Assembly: GCA_021234155.1 (NCBI GenBank)
Contig: JAJEKV010000055.1
Location: 1,915,090 to 1,979,089, forward strand
DNA from: Isoetes taiwanensis
Taxonomy: Eukaryota; Streptophyta; Lycopodiopsida; Isoetales; Isoetaceae
Direction: 5' to 3'
DNA length: 64,000 nucleotides
In this document: in pieces, positions 55,651-64,000 of the stretch
How the letters are laid out: every line of letters begins with the position of its first letter
How positions within the stretch are numbered: the first letter of the stretch is position 1
Notes under the pieces: model-generated
Seen by the model: only the letters and a program-made list of their open reading frames with translations
What the model was told of the DNA's origin: nothing
The model's database searches: none
Program-made: the position numbers and the translations under genes

Positions 55651-57960
55651 TTAGTTTGACCAAATCCTCAATATAACACCATCATTTACATTTGGTATTG
55701 CTCTATAGAACTTGTTCTCATTAAAAACCACATCTCTACTAATCAGAATTTTTCTATGAGTAGGATCATACAATCTGTAAGCCTTTGAATGCATATCATA
55801 ACCTGACATATAAGCAACATATGCACGATCATCAAGTTTTTTTCTGATTTCTTCAGGGATGTGAACAAAACTTAAGCAACCAAATGATTTTAAATGATCA
55901 TAAACAGGTAATTTTCCTGACCACAACATTTCAGGAATTGTACCTTTTGTACTTGTAGATGGCAGCAAGTTTTGAATATACACTGCAGTTTTCAATGCTT
56001 CACTCCATAAAAAATTTGGAAGACCTGAGTACTTTAGCATGGATCGAATAGCATTTAGCAGAGTTCTATTTTTCCTTTCAGCTACTCCATTTTGCTGAGG
56101 AGAATAGCCTCGATTAGCACAAAACCATTTGAATTCTTTTGACAAGTATTCCCCTCCTCTGTCTGACCTTATACATTTGATTTTCCTTTCAGTTTCTAGT
56201 TCAACTTCAGCCACAAATAATTTTAAGGCTTCAAAAGCTTGATCTTTTGTTTTCAATAGATAGCATCTTGTTCTTCTGCTGAAATCATCTATGAAGGTCA
56301 TGAAATATCTGTGTCCTTCTATTCCTGTAATATTAATTGGCCCACATAGATTTGTGTGGATCAAATCCAACACCCTTTTTGATCTCTTGCCTTTTGTCTT
56401 AAATGCAAGTCTTGATTGCTTGCCAAGTTGGCACCCTGCACAAAGCTTTTTTTCTTCATTCCTTTTTGCTGTTATGATCTTGTTTTTGATGAGCAGATCA
56501 ATATTTGATAAGTGAGTGTGACATAATCTATTGTGCCAAGTTGTTTTTGAGACACACTCAACCAAATTTATGGATAATGCATGATCCTTGTGAAAACCAA
56601 ATAGATTTCCTACTCTCCTTCCAATAAATTTTAAAATATTGTTGAGAAGTATTTTGCATTCAAGTTTTTCAAAAACAACTTTGTAACCAAGATCTACAAG
56701 CTGGCACACTGAAATTAAATTCCTCACAAGTGTTGGCACACACAACACTTCTTTAAGTAGCACACTTTTTCCATTCAAATCAAATAATTCTAATATTCCA
56801 GAGTCCTTAATTTTCTGTACACCACCATCTCCAAGCTGCACTTGACCTTTCTCCTTTTTACATTCTCTTAAGATTTTGACATCATGTACTACTGATTTTT
56901 CTGCTCCTGAATCTATAATGAGAAATTTGTTATTATCTTTGATAGTGAACTCAGAAATATTTAACACATCTTTTACCTCAATGTCATCCGAGTTCTCTTC
57001 AATGGCATCTTCTACAAGATTCAGGCTTGTACTTTCTTTGAAACGTCCCTTTCCTCTTTGTGTTCTCCCTCTGCCTCTTCCTCCAACACCCTTTGGACTT
57101 GGGCAATTTGCAGCCATATGACCTTTACCATCACAATTAAAGCATTTAAATTGCTTACCTCCACTTGGACAATCTTTTTTCAAATGTCCATACTGATTAC
57201 AAGCATAGCAGGGCCCTAATCTTTCCTTTGCATAGCTGGAACCACTTCCTCTTTTCTGTTTCCTTGCAAACAGTACCTCTGGAGATTGATCCTCTTCAAG
57301 CATACCTTTTGATTGTTCAAATTCAGTTCGAATCATTCTCAAAGCATGTTCCTTTGAGGTGGCTATGTTTCTTACTAACGTTGCAAGCTGAGTATTATGA
57401 GAAACAGCCCTAGATAGTGCCAATATTTGATATTGATCACTAAGAATATTCCCAGCTCCTTCAAGATCTGCCACAATTGAATCAAACTTCTCCAAAAAAT
57501 CTGTTAGTTCATCTTTTTCAAACAATTTAAGCTTCCTTAGTTGTTTTTCCAAAAGATCTATTTGAGATGAACTTTTTACCTCATACTGGCTTATAAGGTA
57601 CTGCCACATTTCACGTGGCTTCATTCCCCTTAACCTAAGCTTCAAAGCAGTTCCTACCTTACTAAGAATTATCTGCTGAGCTTCCATAACTTTAGTATCA
57701 TCTGTTGTGACAACAGTACGAGCTGAAGTTGCTCCAGAACTCTGTGGGGCTTCAGATCCTCCTCCTGGATTGTTAGAACTTGCTCCTGGACTTGTACTTG
57801 CAGAACTGGCTGAGCCAGCAGCTTGGCCATCACCTACAAGATGCCACAAGTGCTCAAATTCTAAAACTGACTTAATGGATTCCTTCCAGACTTGGAATCC
57901 AGTGTCCCCCTTAAACACTTCAATTTGGTTCAACAAATTTGCTGCAAATCTAGTAGACAT
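55651..57960 (-). CDS. copia 2 gag-protease-integrase polyprotein (769 codons open)
   Basis: Starts at 57960 with MSTRFAANLLNQIEVFKGDT and stays open to 55651. Gag core near residues 100-220 (EMWQYLISQYEVKSSSQIDL). Zinc knuckles CYACNQYGHLKKDC and CFNCDGKGHMAANC at about 250-285. Protease motif LIIDSGAEKSVVHD at about 345 and VLCVPTLVRNLISVCQLVDL. Integrase zinc region WHNRLCHTHL with CAGCQLGKQSR, and core with IRSDRGGEYLSKEF and PQQNGVAERKNR. Two defects are visible: the first catalytic position reads IHTNLCGP instead of IHTDLCGP, and FCANRGYSPQQNG lacks about eight residues usually found between FC-N and YSPQQNG. So it is open but probably inactive. The primer site is at 57979-57991. Confidence 0.9.
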   Translation of the reverse strand: MSTRFAANLLNQIEVFKGDTGFQVWKESIKSVLEFEHLWHLVGDGQAAGSASSASTSPGASSNNPGGGSEAPQSSGATSARTVVTTDDTKVMEAQQIILSKVGTALKLRLRGMKPREMWQYLISQYEVKSSSQIDLLEKQLRKLKLFEKDELTDFLEKFDSIVADLEGAGNILSDQYQILALSRAVSHNTQLATLVRNIATSKEHALRMIRTEFEQSKGMLEEDQSPEVLFARKQKRGSGSSYAKERLGPCYACNQYGHLKKDCPSGGKQFKCFNCDGKGHMAANCPSPKGVGGRGRGRTQRGKGRFKESTSLNLVEDAIEENSDDIEVKDVLNISEFTIKDNNKFLIIDSGAEKSVVHDVKILRECKKEKGQVQLGDGGVQKIKDSGILELFDLNGKSVLLKEVLCVPTLVRNLISVCQLVDLGYKVVFEKLECKILLNNILKFIGRRVGNLFGFHKDHALSINLVECVSKTTWHNRLCHTHLSNIDLLIKNKIITAKRNEEKKLCAGCQLGKQSRLAFKTKGKRSKRVLDLIHTNLCGPINITGIEGHRYFMTFIDDFSRRTRCYLLKTKDQAFEALKLFVAEVELETERKIKCIRSDRGGEYLSKEFKWFCANRGYSPQQNGVAERKNRTLLNAIRSMLKYSGLPNFLWSEALKTAVYIQNLLPSTSTKGTIPEMLWSGKLPVYDHLKSFGCLSFVHIPEEIRKKLDDRAYVAYMSGYDMHSKAYRLYDPTHRKILISRDVVFNENKFYRAIPNVNDGVILRIWSN

Positions 57961-57992
57961 TTTGACTTAAGCCAACTTGGCTCTGATACCAA

Positions 57993-58694
57993 TGTTGAAT
58001 TCTTAGTCTACTAGATGTTTTACCTTCACACAACTATTGTATATACTGACAATGAGTGCAATCATTAAAATCCCAGTCAATACAATATATGGAACATAAG
58101 CCTACACTACATATGCATAGGAAATTTGACAAGCAAATTTAATCTAACAAGGGAGCCACAATTTGGTCATTCATCCCTTGTTAAATGCTAAGTGTAGGTT
58201 TAAAACAATTTCAACTATGAACCAAAATCATAGTCATTAAGAACTTAAGCTACTGTAGCATCGAAATAATGCAAAAACACAATAGCAGATGTCTCGACGG
58301 CAATTTAACTGGTCTTCACAATAGGAATTACTCATGCACAGTGCCGCGCTGCTTCAAAATCCGTTTTCAACCTTTATACATCATTCTTCGTCGGTTTCGG
58401 CAGGATAGACATTCTATCTTCAGACTTTTCTTCACAACGAAATATCCCACATACGTAACTGTTCAAACTGGCCTTATATCCCACATGCATTATCATGCGA
58501 AAAGGACTTTGAACCATTGACTTTAAGATTTCGGCCATTTTCACATTTCCTAAACCTTTGAACTTAAATCAATGATAACCCTAACTGCATTAGCATTCAA
58601 TTTCTACCTTCAAATGCTTGTCAGAGCATGGAGTCTTTAACCTGCATGTCTTGATTCAACTGCACACAAGATTTACATGAACAAATATCTAACA
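57993..58694 (-). repeat. copia 2 5' LTR
   Basis: 702 bp, the same ends as 42632-43342. On the minus strand it is followed by one base and then TGGTATCAGAGCC (57979-57991), complementary to initiator Met tRNA. Confidence 0.92.
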
Positions 58695-59954
58695 CATCTA
58701 ATGCTAAGGAAAACACCCCAAACCCAAGGTTCTACCCCGGCTCAGACTCCAATGGGGATCGACTGACGGCTAGGTCTCAGGAGATCAGCAGACAGAATCT
58801 TAGCATGGCGTTGGCTGGCATAGAACATCGGCTAGGGTTGTCCACTCCATCCGCCCCTCCTGTGCACACTTTGCAGATGAGCTGAATCAAGCTATGGCGC
58901 CATTGTAGCCTTCCAGAGATGCAATCCCAATGCATCACGCTTCGGGACTACTCCGGGTTACATCTCCCCGGTCCGATGAGGCGTGTCGTGGAAGTGTCCC
59001 TTCCCAGTCGCGTAGTGATTCCATGGGTGAGCTAGAGAATACGTGCGCATCAGACGACCCCCCATCATGCCCCCCCATCCGTGCAGGCCTACTCCCCTAA
59101 CTTTATCTTCAAAGTACAGGATGATCACACCACTGTACCCAGGGAGTGTCAGACCCATACCCGGCCCTCTACGTGACCGGATATTAGGCCTAGCTCACTG
59201 AAGGAGTCCTTGTAGCCTTTTATGCTCGGGCGAGACCCCACCCCATACTTCATCACTACGGCCCCTTATCTGGTGCTTCAATCATGCCATAGATTCCACA
59301 GCTCGATAGGATCTTGTGCACAGGCCGCAATTACCGGGTACTATGGGAGCTACTAGGAGCATACTAATGAACATAGGTCACATAGGTCTCTACCCCCCTT
59401 AATCCCTGCTTTCTGAAAGAACTAACAGAGATACTACCAAAGATACATCCATCCATCCATCACAGAGCATAATCATAGTTGAGAACAGTTCTAACTATCA
59501 AACAAGGGTTAATCATCATCAGAGACAAGCAAAGAAGCCTGACAGAGGAGAAATACCAAACTAATCTATCTACTAACCCGAATTCCGGCTGGAACCATTG
59601 TCATGTGGGATCTCCATCTTCCAGCAGCTCCTCTCCCTGGATTCGATTTGGGGCAAATTGGGATAGGGATCCAATTTGCTGCCCCAAGTTAGCAGTCTCC
59701 CACTGGCCAATCGAGTTTGGCCAGGTGTCCTCCTTTTAGTTAATTATTTAGCTTAACTTAATTAGCTTAATTAAGTTAATTAGATAATTATTCCTTAATT
59801 ATAGGTAATTAACCTTTAATTAAACCCTTATTAATTTAGCATAGGTAACTTAATCCTTTGTGGTTAGTCTATATACCCCCATGGTGGCGTATCCTCGGCC
59901 CGTGACGTGTCAGTATATTTATACGTACACCGTATAAATATATGGAACGTCACA
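58695..59954 (-). mobile_element. solo LTR copy B, right piece
   Basis: Continues from 42631 after copia 2 and ends GTCACA at 59954, followed by GTTCT (59955-59959). Compared with copy A, large parts are identical (for example 59160-59400 against 8380-8625), whereas CG-rich parts (58720-59150) carry many indels and CG-to-CA/TG changes. Confidence 0.85.
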
Positions 59955-59959
59955 GTTCT

Positions 59960-60323
59960 GTAGAAGAATTTTGAACTCCCAAGATCCATCTCCTTGTTGT
60001 ATTTGATTTTGCATTTTATAGCATAGCTCTTGGCCTCAATTTCTTCAATAGATTTTATTTTCTTCTCCAGAATTTCCTCACCAATTTGCAGATTAAAATC
60101 ATAGGGATGAAGTCTGAAGCTGAGATCTAATATCCCTCATCTGTTCAAGGAAACAATCTTTCTGCTTATTTCTCTCTTTGAAATTAGAATGAGACCAACT
60201 CTTAATCCATGATTTAATTTGTTTAATCTTGGAATAGAAGTTTTTCATAGAGTGATGACCATTAGAGCAAAGAACAACATTATGGTCATTTTGCAAAGAA
60301 TGATAGAAATTCTTGAAGTCCAT
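59960..60323 (-). mobile_element. LINE copy B, linker part; end of the duplicated block
   Basis: The same linker protein as 9194-9555. Identity with copy A ends at 60323 (GAAGTCCATA), after which the sequence is unrelated. Endonuclease and ORF1 are absent from copy B. Confidence 0.85.
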
Positions 60324-62040
60324 AAACAAGGTTTAAAATGAAACGCACTTATTTAAGAAGTGCGTTTGAAAGATTCCTTCTAAAAATTTACAAAATTCTA
60401 AAATACCCCTAAAAAGGACTCTTTTACTATCTTGTGTCTAAAGATTTATAAAACTGCTCATGAAAACAGACATTTTAGGAAGACTTAACATTAAGGAGAA
60501 GAACAACAAAGAAAAATATCTCATTTTAGAGGGGAAAAGGACCACTACGAAAGCCAAAGATTTATTATGGGGCAAACTCATACGAAAAAATTAGACGCTT
60601 TTGTATCTTATCCCTTAGAACGTTTATATTAGGTTTATTATAGAAGACAAAAAATTTGTTATTTCACAACCATTTTGGCTAAACATCCTAATTGACCTTA
60701 AAAGACATTGGGAGACAGTTGAACAAACTGCTTGAATGAAAAATTATTGTTTTTGCATCATATAGTATTACAAATGGTAATACATCCACGAAATCATGCA
60801 GCTTAGTTGAAGTTCCAACCGACGATGCTTGATATAAATTTATACCGAGGAAACAGAAGTTGAAGTAGTGAAGCTCTGTGATTACATGGCCTTCTTTGTT
60901 GTTCTCGGAGATGTATTCATCATGTCTTTGGGCTTGCACAATACCAATCCACAATATAGTGATGTTGAGAAGATAGTCAAGCTCCTTGTCAATGTTGAGA
61001 GTCTTTAGCACCATTCCATCATCTCAGAAAGGGCATGCCATCCTTTGCACATTTCTCCACGAGAAGTATTTGTCTATCTTGCTTTTTTGTCCTTTGCAAA
61101 GAAATAGGTAAACTTTTGAGGGGTTGCTACTCCTCGCACCCCTATGGACAAACTACGTAGTTTCCTTCTCGTTGAACACATGTGTCTCCATAACATTTTG
61201 GGGTCCTTTGCCTTTAGTAGCAATTTTTGAGCTGCCTAAAGTGAAGTTAGCATGTGTGTAGAGAAAAAAAAGTAAAAATAACAACGGGATTCGACTAATT
61301 TATGCTCCAACATTGCATTACAAGGTCAGAGAATTTAGAACTATTTTAGAACTTTTTGAACTAAAAAACTAAGAAAACTGCATAAAATTATCCCTTGAGT
61401 GTGTTATTTCAACAGTATTATGTTGCAAAAACCTTTGGGAGCAAGAAAGACCCCACAAGATTTTGCACGATATAAACTTATACTCCTGGACTACATATTT
61501 TATGTATATCACCTATCACCTATATATATACAATTATATTGAATGTAGATAATCTGATCCCGGCCGTCGATCTCAGATCTGGACGGCCCACGTTGCGCCA
61601 CCCAGAAAGCCCCTTTATTTGGGGCTTTTGTTTTCGACCGTTAGATTTGGGGATTTAATCTGAGCCGTCGGTGTGTAGAATTGCAATGCCACATTATAGC
61701 TTGAGTTGGGGCTTTTGATTTAGGCCGTCAGATTTAGAGGAATTAATCTAGACCATTGATAAAGAGTCAATGAAATTGAATGCCATTGTGAGGTGGCGCC
61801 ATGCCATATGGTTTTTTTTTCAATTTTTTTAAAAGCTTTTAATGATGACGATTCCTAATAATGGCGTGGCATAAAGATTTTTTCTTACGCATTTTTTTTT
61901 AGACTCTCAGTATTTCGGGGTTCTGTTCACGAAGTTCTTTTCTGCGCTAGTATAGCCACCGCATGATTTGTTGGCTCATGCCGGCATGTTATCGATCTTC
62001 CACAATCGAGGGTTGGATTCGAACACAATCAAGTTTGAAT
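60324..62040. other. no confident gene
   Basis: A 10-bp-arm palindrome AAACGCACTT ATTTAAG AAGTGCGTTT lies at 60339-60365. A 108-codon minus frame at 60688-61014 is open but unrecognised. From 61555 to 61760 there are repeated GCCGTCGATCT / ACCGTTAGATTT / GCCGTCAGATTT phrases, typical of ends of small plant DNA transposons, but no complete element could be delimited. Confidence 0.35.
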
Positions 62041-63290
62041 CTAAAAGGGTGCTTTGGAGCCGATTTGGAGAAACCGCGAGCATTTTATATTCTTGCTTCG
62101 GTTCGCGGCTATGGCGGTCGGGTGATGGCGGAGAGCTGTTAAACCGGGCGCTATGCCATGGTCCGGAAACATTTTGCCTTATTTGAAGGTCGCAGGGAAC
62201 TCCAAGTGCTTTGTTCTTAATGTACGGCAGCCTCAAAATCTGTTATGTTTGAAGCTAGCAGAGTCTCACGGGTGTCATTATTCCAAACCCCGGATGACAT
62301 GGTTCCAATTTTATTGTACAATTTATATCCCCCAAAGATAAAAGATACATCAAGCACCTGCATTGGCGTAAAAAAAAAGCTCAAGGCAATGGGTCCTCTA
62401 AAAAAGAATGAATGGGTAATGGTTGCAACGATGTTTCTTGCTGCTACCCTTTGGGTTCTTGGGTATGCAAAATGGACCCTCCACTCAATTTTCTCCGTAT
62501 CTCTATGTTGCGCACTCGATGTTCTCATTTCAGCGTTTGAAATATTGATTTTGTTGCGTTGACTCATTAGGAATTCCAAAGCGTGGTTGCAGCTATGCTA
62601 GGGCTTTCTAGTCTGCTTCTTCTTTGGCGTTCTCAACCGGGATGACTGCCTAAGTGAGAAATCGCATGGGATACTCTTGCGTGGTTTGTGTCCTTGTGGG
62701 TATGGCTAGCCAGCCTAACAAATTTAGGTCTTGTGCAATGGATGTCCGGGACTCAGAGCAAAGATTCCGCATGTTATTCGCTTCGGTTGGCTCATTGTCT
62801 TTGGAATACTACGGTGTTCCTACTTTTTATCCATTACCTTTTGCTAGTCAAACCGCCCATGTTGGGCTTATATATTCGCCTTTTTAGCAATGCACCTTGC
62901 GGCGAGTTCCGTGCGTGCTTGTCGCCCTAGCTTTAGCATACAACACTAATCTGTTTGGGGCCCTCACCCATTACAAAGATGGCGGCCAGGCAAACAGATA
63001 TTATGGAGGTGAGATCATCTATTTCTCCTTTGAATTAGGATTTTGTGTTGTACTTTGCTATGGTTTAAGAGGGTCGGGGTGGTATAGTGATATTCTTTTC
63101 TCCTCTTTAATGTTAGGTTATGCTTTGGTTTGATTTAGTTTTCGCACACTCACTCTTCCGGGTCTTTGCAAATGGGATATGTGGAGTTGAAGGATGTGTT
63201 CAAGATGGGAGCCATTGTCGCGGTATGGAATGGAATTATTTGGACCGTTCTTTGGCCCATATGGTGGAAAGTTCCGGTCCATTATTGACA
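62040..63290 (+). pseudogene. plastid 2-oxoglutarate/malate translocator (DiT-like), decayed
   Basis: The plus strand carries, in order and in shifting frames: RSGDGGE near 62115; LYPPKIKDT near 62320; KKKLKAMGPLKKNEWVMVAT and MFLAATLWVLG near 62370-62465; VVAAMLGLS near 62584; IAWDTLAWFVSL and TNLGLVQWMSG near 62660-62750; and IHYL then FASQTAHVGLIYSPF and LAMHLAA near 62820-62905. VPCVLVALALAYNTNLFGAL and THYKDGGQANRYYG run to 63010. After an intron-like gap come GYVELKDVFKMGAIVAVWNG and IIWTVLWPIWWKV, with a stop near 63284. This is the C-terminal half of the DiT/SLC13-DASS inner-envelope dicarboxylate transporter. At least five frameshifts or stops. The 160-base gap has a GT start (GGAG|GTGAGA) but no AG acceptor at the expected place. 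The N-terminal half is absent. Confidence 0.8.
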
Positions 63291-64000
63291 GCCAATAAAT
63301 CAGTTGTAGAAAAGGTGTGAGTCAGTATTCATCTTTATTTTTTCCATTTATGTGGAGACTAGCCTATCGGAATAAAGAAGAATTTCATACTCGTAAGAGT
63401 AGAAATTCCATTTAGTAAACATGCAAACATTTTGGATGGACAAAGTTTTAGCTGCTTTGCATCTTTCCCCGTCCCTCATAGTCTCTTTGTTTCTTCGCTT
63501 CTTTATCACAAGACTCTTTCATCATCTTTGTTAAATCATGTCAATGTAGCTCCGTGTTGAAAAATCGTATACCACAACCTTATTTGGAAAGGCTTTTTTG
63601 CCTAATCTTTGCCGGAGCTGCCAATAGAAGCCAAGTCGCCTTCGACGAAGCCGCAACCTTTGTTTTGAGATGAGGGCTAGACTAGCGATTTAGGGATTGA
63701 ACTGCAAAATGATTAACCCCGAATTGCAATTTGTTTGCTTGTGTTTTATGTTCTCATCAATTTATATTCTTTTTCGGGACAACATTGTGATGCAACAAGA
63801 ATCAATGGGCAAGAATATATGATGCCAAAGTTTTAGCCATTCCAAGGATAATAAATCATAAAGTCCGGGTTTCGAGGAAGTTTGGCGATGCTTAAAAGTT
63901 GCTCTGGAAGGACCATACATGTGCCATGTGTCGAGTTTGTTTCTGATTGTTCAAAGATGTTGAGCAATAACAAAAGACATAATATGGCTATCGTGCATAA
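63291..64000. other. no gene seen
   Basis: AT-rich flank after the transporter remnant, possibly its old 3' region. No further motif recognised. Confidence 0.4.

Larger units (their letters stand above)
42632..58694 (-). mobile_element. Ty1-copia element 2, split by a 10.3-kb DNA element
   Basis: LTRs run 42632-43342 and 57993-58694, with 5-bp target duplication CATCT (42627-42631 and 58695-58699) inside the solo LTR. The minus strand has primer site, gag, protease, integrase, reverse transcriptase and RNase H. Removing the insertion at 43872-54181 restores a copia body of normal size. It is related to copia 1 but has a distinct LTR. Confidence 0.95.

Noticed and set aside
60688..61014. 108-codon minus frame as a conserved plant protein
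   Set aside because: No motif that I can tie to a family. Left as unassigned rather than named.

Overview
The window reads as nuclear DNA of a land plant (embryophyte). Nested plant-type retrotransposons make up most of it. Among them are decayed remnants of a dirigent-like secreted protein (a land-plant family), a plastid-type 2-oxoglutarate/malate (DiT, SLC13/DASS) translocator and an FCP1/NIF-type phosphatase domain. Genes with introns, AAACCCTAAA-type telo-boxes and initiator-Met-tRNA primer sites fit the same conclusion. I cannot name the species. I found no intact host gene, tRNA, rRNA or CRISPR array.

Layout. 0.8-2.5 kb: exon-like coiled-coil fragments on +. 3.6-11.8 kb: a minus-strand LINE (copy A) carrying a 644-bp TIR element, a solo LTR with 5-bp target duplication, and stop codons. 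11.9-12.6 kb: short tandem repeats. 13.0-15.2 kb: a 19-bp-unit array whose orientation flips twice. 15.8-21.4 kb: a decayed plus-strand Ty3-gypsy body with a structured leader, a gag remnant, a foldback insert and a chromodomain end. Its 3' LTR is at 21.4-22.95 kb. 23.0-23.5 kb: a dirigent-like pseudogene. 24.15-26.58 kb: the 5' LTR, primer site, leader and gag start of a second element of the same family, cut off at 26.58 kb against a minus-strand gypsy (26.6 to about 32.6 kb) that contains a foldback hairpin. 33.5-60.3 kb: LINE copy B, a duplicate of about 5.8 kb of copy A. It was later opened by two full Ty1-copia elements (34951-40595 and 42632-58694), both with matching LTRs and 5-bp target duplications. 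62.0-63.3 kb: the DiT pseudogene.

The most unusual object is inside the second copia. A 10.3-kb element (43872-54181) has perfect 25-bp terminal inverted repeats, GTGGTG-rich subterminal regions in inverted orientation, and exon-intron gene fragments on both strands. One of these fragments is an FCP1/NIF-like phosphatase domain. In its middle lies a short array of the same 19-bp repeat that forms the 13-15 kb array. I do not recognise a transposase with confidence, so its superfamily is open.

The nesting gives a relative order: LINE, then MITE and solo LTR, then duplication of the block, then the two copia elements in copy B, then the 10.3-kb TIR element inside copia 2. Nearly every reading frame is broken by stops or indels. 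Part of this looks like CpG-type decay (TGG to TGA, CAG to TAG), and part may be assembly error, because differences between duplicated copies cluster at CG-rich spots.
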